From NCBI GenBank assembly GCA_027422505.1, contig JAPQWV010000631.1:1-64000 (forward strand): a stretch of 64,000 nucleotides of DNA, written 5' to 3'. The notes under the pieces are model-generated. The model did no database searches. It worked only from the letters and a program-made list of their open reading frames with translations, and had not been told where the DNA came from. Positions 45,151 through 55,267 of the stretch are shown here, one piece after another. The stretch is from Craterostigma plantagineum. Its lineage: Eukaryota; Streptophyta; Magnoliopsida; Lamiales; Linderniaceae. The stretch's first letter is position 1; every line of letters begins with the position of its first letter. Both the position numbers and the translations under genes were made by a program.

Positions 45151-47089
45151 TAATCGAACTTTTTACTTCAAAAGAGCTAAAACATCCACATTCGAATTCC
45201 AATTTCTATCAAATGACGAGTGGGATCGTAGGCACAGTGAATCAGTTACCTGAGTTCTTACAATGGGGAACAGCGCAGGTCGCGAAACCAGTAAAGATCG
45301 TATCTTTTTCACGTTTATGATTGAGAAATAGGATAGCAAAGAGAAATACTGAGAATCCCAGTTTGAAATTGTTGTCACTTGCTTATGAATAGGTGGAGGA
45401 GCAAGAATGCATATGAAAAGCCAAATTACTAAAGAAAGATCTTAGAGAGAGGAGAGATATATTAGGTGGTTATTGGAGGAACTTCGATGCATCCAAGAAG
45501 TAATAAAGTAGAAGAAAGAGAACCACTTTTTTTCCTTTGAAGAGAAAATGAAGTAAATACAGAAGAGATTAGAGATATGGAAGGCGATAAAAGCCAGGCA
45601 AAAGGAAATGAAGAAGATTGCTGCATGCATTTTGGGAATTCTCGACACATCACTTTTGTATTCATTTCTCGTGTATCCCTACATTTGCATACTTTTTCTT
45701 GCATGAAATTGAAATGAACCTTTTGGTAAATAGCTCAATCGCCACATTATTGATTTAGAGATAGAGATGCATAGAAAGAAAAGGAAGCTTTGCATAGAAG
45801 CTTGAAACACAGTTGATGACTGATGCGGGTTGAATGTGATGACATGTAAAGGTTAGGCATTTTACCCTTTTAGATTATTTTCTTACAAAGGGGGAAAAAA
45901 AAGAACAAAGAAATATCTCGAAATCATTGCCATTGTTTCAAGAACTAGTTAGTAGTTTTGGACTTGCGAGGCTGCTCGCATGTTACATGAATAAGTACAT
46001 ACTGGGCTCGTTTGATATGTGGGTATGAGTGTGTATTGGTGTGTATGGGGTGTGTATGAATAAGTTGGTTTGTGTTTGATATCTGTGTATAACCATACAT
46101 GCCTTGTATGGCTATACACGTCTATTACAAGGATTTTGGTTATAGGCCTTGTATATTCATACCCACCTCTAAGGTGGTTATGGGATGTGTATCACTAATC
46201 CATACACACATATACACATCTCAAACACATCTATCAAACGCAATTTATATCATTACACAAATAATTAATACACACATATCAAACATATTAAAATATAACA
46301 TCAACAAAATCCTTGTATAGCTATACACAAATAACTTATACCCATGTAATCCCTAAACACGATATCAAACGAGCCCTGGAGGACTTGTGATCGCACATGG
46401 ACTTGGTATTAAAAGTTAGATAATATTCGATTTTAATCGAACACTATAAAGGAGAGTGTAATTGATCTTGTTATCATTGGATTAATACATATACACGCAT
46501 AAATGGTCTCGTTCTATCTGTCTGTCTGGTTCGGTGATGTTTTAAAGTGTGTTGCTGAGACGACACAACTACCTCAGTTAGTTTAAGATTTAATTATTAT
46601 TTAATATGACACTTACTTTTCCTAAGAATTAAATACCCCATTATTATTATATTCCTAAACCGTTGCGTACGGCGATTCAGTGGCATTTATGGAGGGTTTA
46701 TGGATGGGATGGGAGACAGCGTTAACAAAACATCAGATAAAAAGTTAAAAGACTACCAAAAGTTAGTGTCTTGATTTCAGGCAGTGTAACGTTGGATAAT
46801 GGATATACAAGAAATATCAATACGTGCAAGAAAGAATCAAATACATGCCAGCCCATAAGCCCAAACGTCGTATATTACAACTACGAGGCATGGGAAGTTA
46901 TTAATTACCTTCCATTACGAACTTGAAGGATTTCGTAGATGTTGCTTGATAATAAAACAAAACTAGGACAAAATCACAAACCAGATAATACATCGTACGG
47001 TTGTTATAACATCACACATTCATTTCTTACATCAAAATCAAAAGATAGATTAGCCTATTGATATTTCATATCTGACGATTCAACGCAAG
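45151..47089. other. Promoter of the MYB gene and spacer containing a MITE
   Basis: 45151-45800 is the upstream region of the MYB gene, rich in GAGA/AAGAAA runs. The MITE at 46005-46375 is annotated separately. The remainder is AT-rich without recognisable genes. Confidence 0.5.
46005..46375. mobile_element. MITE with TIR GGCTCGTTTGATAT
   Basis: GGCTCGTTTGATAT at 46005-46018 is matched by its exact complement ATATCAAACGAGCC at 46362-46375. CTG flanks both ends (46002-46004 and 46376-46378), a candidate 3-bp target duplication. At 371 bp with no coding capacity, and full of TGTGTAT/ATACACA repeats, it is non-autonomous. A 3-bp duplication fits PIF/Harbinger, although the usual TWA target is not seen. 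Confidence 0.75.
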
Positions 47090-47985
47090 CACGCAGGCTT
47101 TAAGCAGCTTGAAAACAAACCCTTCCATGCTTTCTTCTGCACACGTCATAAAAGATCAATTACTACATTAGAATCAAAGAATGCTTTGAAGGGAAACAAC
47201 AAGATGATAATACGGTGAGGAAGCTAGCGAAGAAAGAAAACACAAAAGATTTATAATAGTTGCAGGTGGGCCCCACCGAAATGACAACAGCAGATATTGA
47301 AAGAGAAGGAGACGATGAATGAATGCAATGTCCTAAAACATAGATAGGATGGAAAGATACCCTGCTTTTGTACTGTACTTGTCGTAAGAGGTGAGGCGAA
47401 ATCTTATACAAGTCTTCGTCCACAGCCTTGGGCTTATTATACTTAACAGTTTTGAGTTCATTCTTCTCAGATTCATCGTCTTCGTCATCACATGGCACAA
47501 CCCATACATCTCTGCCACGGCCGCCTTTCATTGCAGCGGTACGAGGACGACGATGGCCGTACTCATTACATCCTACGTCGAACTTACCCCCCTGCGAAGA
47601 AACAATGTCCCGCCCAACGAGTATCGTAAATCGCCGCCGCAATCAAATAAATGCATGGTCGTGTAGAAAGCCTTACCCGCCGTGAAACAGCGATCATAGT
47701 GGGAGGATCGTAAAAGCCACGGAGGCGGCGGTCCAGGCGAGGATTGCCGCCGTCGTAGGTGCGGCGAAACAAGATTTGCTGCTTTGTTGTTGCAGACTCA
47801 AAGCACTGAGTGAAGGGAAGGTCGCCGCCGACGCCGCCGTAGTAATCCCAGCTACCAAATGCCGGCACGTGGTGCCCTCCCCGCAAGTAAAATTCCTGCA
47901 AAGTTTCTCAAAGAAATCAAGAAAAAGGTTTGAGAAGAAAGACTTAGTGTGTGTGTGTGTGTGTTTGAAAGTAGCTTACTTCCAT
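47090..47985 (-). CDS. RIN4/NOI-domain protein with C-terminal cysteines
   Basis: NOI proteins are small membrane-tethered plant proteins; the best known, RIN4, is an immune regulator attacked by bacterial effectors. A 6-base first exon (47980-47985, Met-Glu) splices to 47895 and reads EFYLRGGHHVPAFGSWDYYG, GGVGGDLPFTQCFESA. VPAFGSWD...FTQCFESA fits the NOI pattern PxFGxW...YTxxFExAR, and VPAFGSW fits the AvrRpt2 cleavage consensus. Middle exons give GGNPRLDRRLRGFYDPPTMI and GRDVWVVPCDDEDDESEKNE. The last exon gives KKAWKGLFSSCLKPACLR, with Cys residues in a basic/hydrophobic context suited to palmitoylation. The exon order is inferred from GT-AG junctions. Family placement is moderate because only the N-terminal motif and tail are diagnostic. 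Confidence 0.72.
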
Positions 47986-50706
47986 TGTTGAAGTCAAGAA
48001 TTGTTGAAGAAGATATGGGATGGGAGTGCATTGACCTCTCTCGTTAGGGATTTTATATCGAGAATGGGGAATGGGAGAGAGAAAAATTGAAGTGAAAGTG
48101 GAAAGGAAAGGTATAGTACGAACGAAGCTATACTTAAAAGAAGGGGTCTATCGTATCTGTGTGTTTTCTCTCTGTGATTTTCTTGGTGGTGTGTGTGAAA
48201 AGTTACTATCGAATCGAGTTAAAAAGTAAAATTGCAACACAAGGTTAGAAAAGGACGCGACATTTTATGTGTAATATAATTTATATTTGCATTTTCCTTG
48301 ATTATAGATAATAAATAAAGAGAATTAAATGGTGAAACGACGAAGAAGAGTGGGACCCGCTTGGTACAATGGCAGGGGCCAAAACTTATATTTTATTTAA
48401 TGTCTCGATAAGATAATAATAAAAAAGAAAGACAGGAAAAACAGGGAATTAAATGGGGTGGCCAGAGATTTTGCATTGTTTTGCTCACTTTTTTTACAAG
48501 GGGAAATAAATGTGTATCACTTTAATCAGGAGGATTCATTACTTACCCTTGCTTTGTCCCTTATTTTAATTGTATATGTTTATATATTACTATTACATAT
48601 AATTTATTACAAAAAATGCAATAAAAAAATGGCAGTCGGTTGAACAGTGTAAAGTATAGAATCGATTTAATGAGCAATCAGTTTGGAATTATTTTTCTCG
48701 CATTGAATTGTCACTCTCACTGGATTCCAATTAACAATAATACAAATAAACAAAAAAGAATGACTTGGTAGATTGTGCCATGCAATGTTCTGAAATGTTA
48801 TGGAAACAAAAGCCCTAAAAAAAATAAATAAAAGTGACCATACTTAAGTCAAACATTGAACCTCGACTTAAAAAAGCAACTGCAACACCTCAGCCATTCA
48901 TAACACACGTTACTGTTCATTAATAGTAAATAGTACCAAAACTACTGCTATAATTCAAACAATTTAATTAAAATTTTGACATAATTTGGACAAAAAAAAT
49001 AGATTTCCTACGTTCATTAAATCCCGGGAAGATATTTCTCGTAATATGTGAAGAGTGGACTGGCTATTAGATTAGGTAGAGTAATGTATGTAAAATATGT
49101 GAGATTAGCCTATCTATATAACGTAAAACACAAGCTAGTTTAACTCATCATCGTACAGTCAAACTAAATCAAATCTAATACGTTGACCGATGTTGTAGGC
49201 TTAGTTAGGCTTTGTTGTGATGATATTTGACCAAACAAAAACTTAAATGTTTTGAACTAACGGTCATTGTTTTATTTTTCTTACATAAAACTCAACGTCT
49301 TTCTGTTCGCTGCGTCAACGTCAACCACCGCTTTGATGGGCTCTGTTCTTAGCATGGAATATTACGATCACATAATAATATTCAGAGAAATTAGTAGCGA
49401 CTTGAATTTTAATTTATTATGTGGGTTTCTCATTTTAGTCGCAATTGATGAGACGGCCCATTCGTTTTTTTCTTTTTCTCTTTTCTTGGGCATAATATAA
49501 ACTACAAATTTAAATAAATTCGACGTATGGGAGCAACCTAGGAACTCTTGCATATATGCCGTAGCTTCTTCCCAAATGACCCATCCCTAATAATTTCATT
49601 TTATTTTTGGTTAAGTACTACCCATACATTATAATAAATTAAGGATTATTACAACTGTCTCTGAGTCACAGGCCAATCTGTGGGTGGTCCTAAAAAGAAG
49701 GTTGTTGATTTTGATTAATTAAATGATGGAGCCATGCAATGCATTTGCATGCATTTGAATTATTGCTTGCGATATATATTACACGGATTAGCCGAGTAGT
49801 CATACTTCTGATGTATTTCAGCAATAATAACAAAAGAAGGGCCTACCATGTTCTTCTATCCAAGCGTGCGTTTTGATTGAATGTGTATCGATTTATTGTA
49901 CTTATACGAATTATTTATGGTATTCATATATATGATATGTGTGTGTATTGCGACTCCGAGCCCCACAATCTTTGTTTTTGTAGGTGTTGGAAATTATAGA
50001 GAAGCATTAGTAAAATATATATAGATAATGCCAACCGAGCAAAAAATATTCTCGTCAAATGAAATGGATGGGAATAAATATACTCGTATAAATTAGGTGC
50101 AATTTTAGTTTTTATAATGTCGGCAAGGCATGCATTAATGTTTTCTTCTTTTTCAAGTTCAGATCGACGACTGATGTGACTCGACTTTTTTATCACATCT
50201 CGACTATTTTCTTACATTTTATCATGCAATAATTCCCCCTAACATTGGTTATATATTTTATATAGCTGAGGAGAAGAAATATCATTACCTACGGCCTAAA
50301 GGAGTGAAACTGACGTTGCAAGAAAATGAAAACATATGTAATATTATTAAGGTTAATTATATTACGGTTCGACGCTCAAGATAATATGTATGAAAAAGGT
50401 ACCCAAAATAAATCGGCCTATTATATGAGATTCGGACATTTGATTATTAGAATTAAGGAAAAAATAATTATGAATAACCATCCACTTTAGGCATCGTAAG
50501 TGGTCCAAAATCTGTGTAGAAAGAGTCGGTCGTCGTGGAGGTCATCTAATTCGTTAGTGGTTAATAAATAATGACGTGTTATGATATTAGCTAATCATTT
50601 TGTCAAAGAATATTAGCTAAAACGTATCCAATTATCCATGTTCACCATTATCTAAAAAAACTAAAATATCTAATCAGTCGAAGGTATATAACAATAGGTT
50701 TGTTAT
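47986..50706. other. Upstream region of the NOI gene and gene-free AT-rich sequence
   Basis: 47986-48220 carries CT/GA-rich leader sequence of the NOI gene and a GTGTGT run just inside it. The remainder is AT-rich intergenic DNA. The 60-90-residue open frames here have no recognisable domains or coding bias. Confidence 0.45.
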
Positions 50707-51062
50707 GGTGCCTATCTACCGTGAGCAGCCACCGTGAGCACCATAAGCAAATATTTCAATTGTCTGCTTTTTCCGATTCTCAACGACGTTAACAACTCCG
50801 TAGACCCTGTCATATCCATTACTAACCCAAATCGCTATCTAAAACACGTTAATTTTTAAGAAAATTCATTATTTCTTATTCATTGTGGACGAGGTAACGA
50901 GATGATGATTTTCTTAAAATGTAACGTGTTGGAGATGGCGGATTAGGTTAGTGATGGATATGACGGGTCTACGGAGGTGTTGGTGGTGTTGAGAATCTAC
51001 AGCAAACAATTGACAGATTTGCTTATGGTACTCACGGTGGTTGCTCACGGGAGGGGGGCACG
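50707..51062. mobile_element. Fold-back element with long inverted arms
   Basis: The left half (GGTGCC...CCGTGAGCAGCCACCGTGAG...ACCATAAGCAAAT...CAATTGT, then TCCGTAGACCC and GTCATATCCAT) is repeated as its complement in the right half (ATGGATATGAC, GGGTCTACGGAGG, ACAATTG, ATTTGCTTATGGT, CTCACGGTGG, GCTCACGG). The arms are about 165 bp each with a short AT-rich centre. There is no coding capacity. A transcript across it would form one near-continuous hairpin. Confidence 0.8.
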
Positions 51063-51124
51063 GCCCCTCGAAAATTTTCGAAAAGTTTAGTAGTATATGT
51101 GTAGTATATAACGTTTACACTAAA

Positions 51125-51230
51125 TTTGACCAAGTATAGCATGTATTCTAGTGGTCAGGTCATTTTCTTCCACTTGCCATACCTCGGTTCGAATCCCTTC
51201 CCCCCACTCTTTGTAGTATTGCTTTTAAGT
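51125..51230 (+). repeat. Possible tRNA-derived SINE head
   Basis: TCTAGTGGTCAGG (A-box-like) followed about 40 bases later by CGGTTCGAATCCC, an exact pol III B-box match. The sequence does not fold as a tRNA, so a SINE remnant is the better reading. No clear 3' end or flanking duplication was found. Confidence 0.35.
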
Positions 51231-52405
51231 AGTATTTTCTTTCAGCTTTTGATATATTAAATAATAATATTTTTTTAATACTCAGTTTAACTCTCTCTCT
51301 CACACACCTTTTATCTATTTGAATTAATTGTTTGGTTTGGACTAAATTAAATATATTTGTTTAACTTTCTTTTTCACTTTTTTTTGTTTATTCTAATTAT
51401 TTTAACATATCATTACAGTAAAAATAACCGTAAATAAATAATTGTTTCTAGAACCCTAAAAATAAAAACTATATTTTTTACAAATGATAGAAATAAATAT
51501 TATTTAAAAAATATATTATTTAATTTAATCAATGCACGACCTTCCTAATTGAAAATTGTAAACCCGTCATGGACTAAAATTTTACTTTGATTAGCCTTAT
51601 TAAAATTAAAAACTATTTGTCATATAAAAAACAAAATATCAAACAAGTACTACAGTTTACCTACGCACAACATATTATTTGTGTTATTTCCTCTTGTATG
51701 TTCTTAATTCACATTAACATAACGTTGGTAAAAAAAATGACGTTTCGAAGCCCCAAAAAACCATAAAAATTTTTAGCACTTTGCAATAGACATTGATACA
51801 GGGGTCAACATACGACTTTTTACTTTTATCTTACTGCCCCTCCGATAAAAATTTTCTGGATCCGCCCCCGTGTGTGTGCGCATGTGTGTTACTGTTTCAC
51901 GTTAGAAATCAATGTTGTAAGTATTGTGCGACGTTGTCGCTATAAATAATGTTATCCTAATCTAATCCCAATGAACTTGAAAACACGCTAAAAAGTCAAG
52001 ACCGATCATTAGTTGTAGACAAAGTTTAAGGGCTAAACTAAGTTTAATTGTTAATAAAGCAATGACGTGCGTAATAGAAACATTATTGTCAATTAAGCAA
52101 GAATATTTGTCAAAGAACCAACCGTTAATCAACATTATCATCTAACCACACCTTCTCTTTACGTTTGACACCGATTGAGAACATAAATTATTACTTACAC
52201 TTTGAGAAGCTAATTATATAATCCATCCGTATCATAATGTCAATATATATAATAGTTACTATTATAATTCGACGCTTGCTTAATTTCTCGATAGAATCAT
52301 ACATAATCAATTCGGGGACGATGATTATACGTGATTCGTCCACCCAACAACCGCTACTCCTATTTGATAACAACTTATGAGTTAGCACACTATAATATAT
52401 CTATA

Positions 52406-52433
52406 CTAGTTTTTTGCCCGTGCATTGCACGGG
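52406..52433 (-). mobile_element. Helitron-type 3' terminus, copy 1
   Basis: Read on the minus strand: the palindrome CCCGTGCAATGCACGGG, then CAAAAAA, then CTAG followed by T. A short hairpin a few bases before CTRR with T as the next base is the 3' end of Helitrons. The body would extend to higher coordinates; the 5' TC end was not located. Confidence 0.65.
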
Positions 52434-52652
52434 TCATAGTTAGCTATATCTATTTTAGGTCGATTATACAAATTAATTAACCATTTATAACATGGGTGGT
52501 TAGTTTTTTTAGAAAGTGGGGTGTGGTATGGTTTTATCAACGTCTTAAGAAATAATTAATTAAAAGAATTTAATGAACATGACACGTGTTAACACCACGT
52601 GAAGACTACATTTAAATGTTTATATAGGATATACACATATATAATATATCAA

Positions 52653-52682
52653 CTAGTATTTTGCCCCGCGCCATGCACGGGT
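52653..52682 (-). mobile_element. Helitron-type 3' terminus, copy 2
   Basis: On the minus strand: CCCGTGCATGGCGCGGGG, then CAAAATA, then CTAG and T. The same architecture as the terminus 247 bp to the left, with a slightly diverged hairpin. The spacing suggests either nested insertion or a very short element between the two ends. Confidence 0.6.
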
Positions 52683-52861
52683 TATTAAAAAAATTGATCA
52701 AAACTATTTACTTAAAATATAAATATTAAAAAAGAGGAAGTTTCATATTGGGGTGATTTCCTTCAAAGTGGGTGGTTATATTTTATTTTTATTTTATTAA
52801 ATAGTTAATTATTGAACATGTGGCGCATTTAGAGACCACCTACATTTCTATAATACTATAA

Positions 52862-53172
52862 GGGTGTCCACAACAATAACACACCCATAATACTGCCATA
52901 TCAGCTTTTCACTATATTTTTCTATATTTTATTCTATAACACTTTTATTCTACTTTTTTCACAATAATAACACTACTATAACACGGACCCACAACTATAA
53001 TAAATAATTTCTTTTTCTTTTTTCCACCTTCTCTCTCCTTTTAGTTCCTATAACACTGTGTCATAAATATGACACAATGTCATACTCGTGACACATCCAC
53101 AATGGTAGTGTGTTATATAAAATGTCAAATAAGCACATATGACACACCTATAAACCACCATTGTGGTTGCCC
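52862..53172. mobile_element. Tourist-like MITE, 311 bp, TSD TAA
   Basis: The left end GGGTGTCCACAACAATAAC and the complement of the right end, GGGCAACCACAATGGTGG, form an imperfect TIR. TAA flanks both sides (52859-52861 and 53173-53175), the target duplication of PIF/Harbinger-Tourist elements. The interior is AT-rich with ATAACAC/GTGTTAT repeats and no ORF. Confidence 0.8.
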
Positions 53173-53880
53173 TAAGATGATATAAGAAAATACATATATA
53201 CCTCGGCATCAACCGCTACATACCTATTCGTTGTCATAGCTAGCCATCTCTTATTGGTTGCACTTGCGTAACGGCCAAAAAGAAGACGTAATAGAATATA
53301 GATTATAATTAAGAGAAATGCAATCATACTACAAAGCTAATAGAAAAAGAAGAAGCTATGACTATGATAGACCTATAAATATATTAACGAAATAGAGACG
53401 AAAAAAATAGAGATGGCCCACCATTCATTCAAGTGGGTGGTAATGGAACCATGTGCGATCATATGGTAGTTGGCCTTTATCTTACCCCACACAAAACTCT
53501 CTTTTCAATTCCAAAACAGAAAATCGTGAAAATGAAAGTTCAGTTTAGAGACTATACAATATATATAGGTTTCCTTACAATCTCATCGCTTCTATATATG
53601 CTAAATATATGTGTAACGAAATCTGTTATTTTTTATGTGGTTTTATATATACAATGCTTCTTCTTGAAATTTTTCTTATTGAAAATTATGAATGACAATA
53701 CAAGACAAAATGCATTATGAGAATCAATTCCATATCAATCCCAACTCCAAAGCACTCGTCTTCTCACCGCCCATTTTCAATCCCTCCTATTAATTAATTA
53801 TATTCTTCCTTTATCTTCATTCCGTTGCACGTTCGTTTCTTTGACAATTCCTCTCTCTCTCTCTCTCGTTTATTTTCTTA
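53173..53880. other. Spacer between two MITEs
   Basis: AT-rich sequence with a short CT run near 53850. An open frame at 53433 (95 residues) is Ile/Tyr/Phe-rich and matches nothing I know; I do not call it. Confidence 0.4.
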
Positions 53881-54172
53881 GACCATCTCCAACCAACAAA
53901 CGCATACTCAAACTCAAACGCATTCTCAAACTCAAAATGCAGTAATTCTTCTCCAACCGATGAACTCATTCTCAAACTCAATAGACTATAATGTAATATT
54001 CACTTCCACATCAATTTTTATAAATTTCAATATAACCCACATATTTTATAACTTTACAACTAGGAGCATCAAAACATTAAATGGACAACAATTAAATAAT
54101 TATATTGTATATTGTTTTCATAATGTTGATGTGTAACCCAATTTTGTCAAGGATGTGACATCAAACGATTTT

Positions 54173-54215
<43 letters not shown>

Positions 54216-54592
54216 ATATTATATGTTCACTCGTAGGCCGTAGCATATAGCAAATTGTTTTAGCTTATCTTCTTTTTCACCTTCTCGTAAACCGTGAATT
54301 GATGACAGACGCAGGCTAGGTGAAGTGTGCTATGTCAGTTTCCTTGATCAGAACAAAGGCTACATTTTTCTGACATCTGAAGAGCACTTTCATCGGTTTT
54401 CTACTAAAATAAATTATTTGAGGGGTCCTTTTGTAAGACTAGAAAATGTATGCGTTGGATTATTTTGCAAACGCATATATCCGTTTTTAGGTGAGAGAAA
54501 ATTGGAAAATCGCATTTTCGGTTTCCGTTTCAGTATCGAGTGGAGTATTTTTCTGATATGCGATCCTGTTTGCGCATCGCTTGGAGATGCTC
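53881..54592. mobile_element. Tourist-like MITE, 712 bp, TSD TTA
   Basis: The left end GACCATCTCCAACC pairs with the right end GCTTGGAGATGCTC (complement GAGCATCTCCAAGC). TTA flanks both sides (53878-53880 and 54593-54595). The GAGCATCTCCAA-type TIR with a TTA/TAA duplication is typical of plant PIF/Harbinger MITEs. The interior holds AAACTCAAACGCATTCTCAA repeats and an (AT)n run at 54178-54211. The right end lies directly against the TATA box of the bHLH gene. Confidence 0.8.
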
Positions 54593-54600
54593 TTATATAG
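54593..54600 (+). promoter_or_regulatory. Likely TATA box of the IBH1-like gene
   Basis: TTATATAG, made of the MITE target duplication TTA plus flanking TATAG, lies 182 bp before the ATG. It would place the transcription start near 54625. Confidence 0.5.
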
Positions 54601-54781
54601 AGATCTTGTGTCAGAAGTCTGGTTCAGTTCAAAGGAGCTCATAGGACCCTTTGTGTCAGAACACAGTATCTTCATCTCCAATAAATAAAAAGCTCTCTAT
54701 TACACCAAACAAAACAAGAAACCCTAATTCTTTTTCTCTCCCTTCGTTCATCAAACCCCCTCTCTTTTTAATCTCCAAAAG

Positions 54782-55267
54782 ATGAAGAGAACGTTTCCCA
54801 AGAATCGACCCACAAGCCCTAGCTCCCTTCGGACTAGGTTAGCCGTTAATTTTCTTCAAGCCTTGAAGAAGATAAAGCAGCAAACTCCTCCTACTGTTAT
54901 GACTGATAAGAGAAAGAGAACCCATCTTATTAAAACTGCTGCTTACTCATCCATGGCTTTCTCCATCGGCCCTAAAAGGGCTTGGTCAAGGGCTTTACTT
55001 ACAAGGGTCAAGAATCGAACTCTCAGCCGTTATTTATCTGGGAAAATCAGAACAAATAGGCGTCCTCTTCGTGTAATAATTCAGAGAAGAAGAAGTCCTA
55101 GTAGAAGGGGTATTACACAAGAAGATCAGCTACGCAGGGTTGTGCCCGGCGGCGAGGGAATGGATTTCTGCAGATTATTATCAGAAACTGCTCATTATAT
55201 GATTACCCTCAAAGCCCAGATACAGGTTATGGAAAGTGTTCTTGATCGATTTTCAGCTCACGAGTGA
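54782..55267 (+). CDS. IBH1-like atypical bHLH transcription regulator
   Basis: IBH1-type proteins are helix-loop-helix factors that lack a proper DNA-binding basic region and block growth-promoting bHLHs in the brassinosteroid/gibberellin cell-elongation module. This intronless, 161-residue protein reads MKRTFPKNRPTSPSSL, RTRLAVNFLQALKKIKQQTP, IKTAAYSSMAFSIGPKRAWS and RALLTRVKNRTLSR (the KRAWSRALL block of the family), then the HLH region RRVVPGGEGMDFCRLLSETA with HYMITLKAQIQVMESVLDRF. VPGGE.MD in the loop is diagnostic of the IBH1/bHLH147-150 group. The gene stands alone; a Tourist-like MITE ends 190 bp upstream of the ATG. Confidence 0.87.
   Translation: MKRTFPKNRPTSPSSLRTRLAVNFLQALKKIKQQTPPTVMTDKRKRTHLIKTAAYSSMAFSIGPKRAWSRALLTRVKNRTLSRYLSGKIRTNRRPLRVIIQRRRSPSRRGITQEDQLRRVVPGGEGMDFCRLLSETAHYMITLKAQIQVMESVLDRFSAHE

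Noticed and set aside
51180..51200. Possible tRNA gene (B-box CGGTTCGAATCCC)
   Set aside because: No acceptor, D or anticodon arms can be paired around it; a SINE remnant is more likely.
53433..53720. Plus-strand 95-residue open frame between two MITEs
   Set aside because: AT-driven composition (Ile, Tyr, Phe, Lys), no known motif and a repeat-rich setting.
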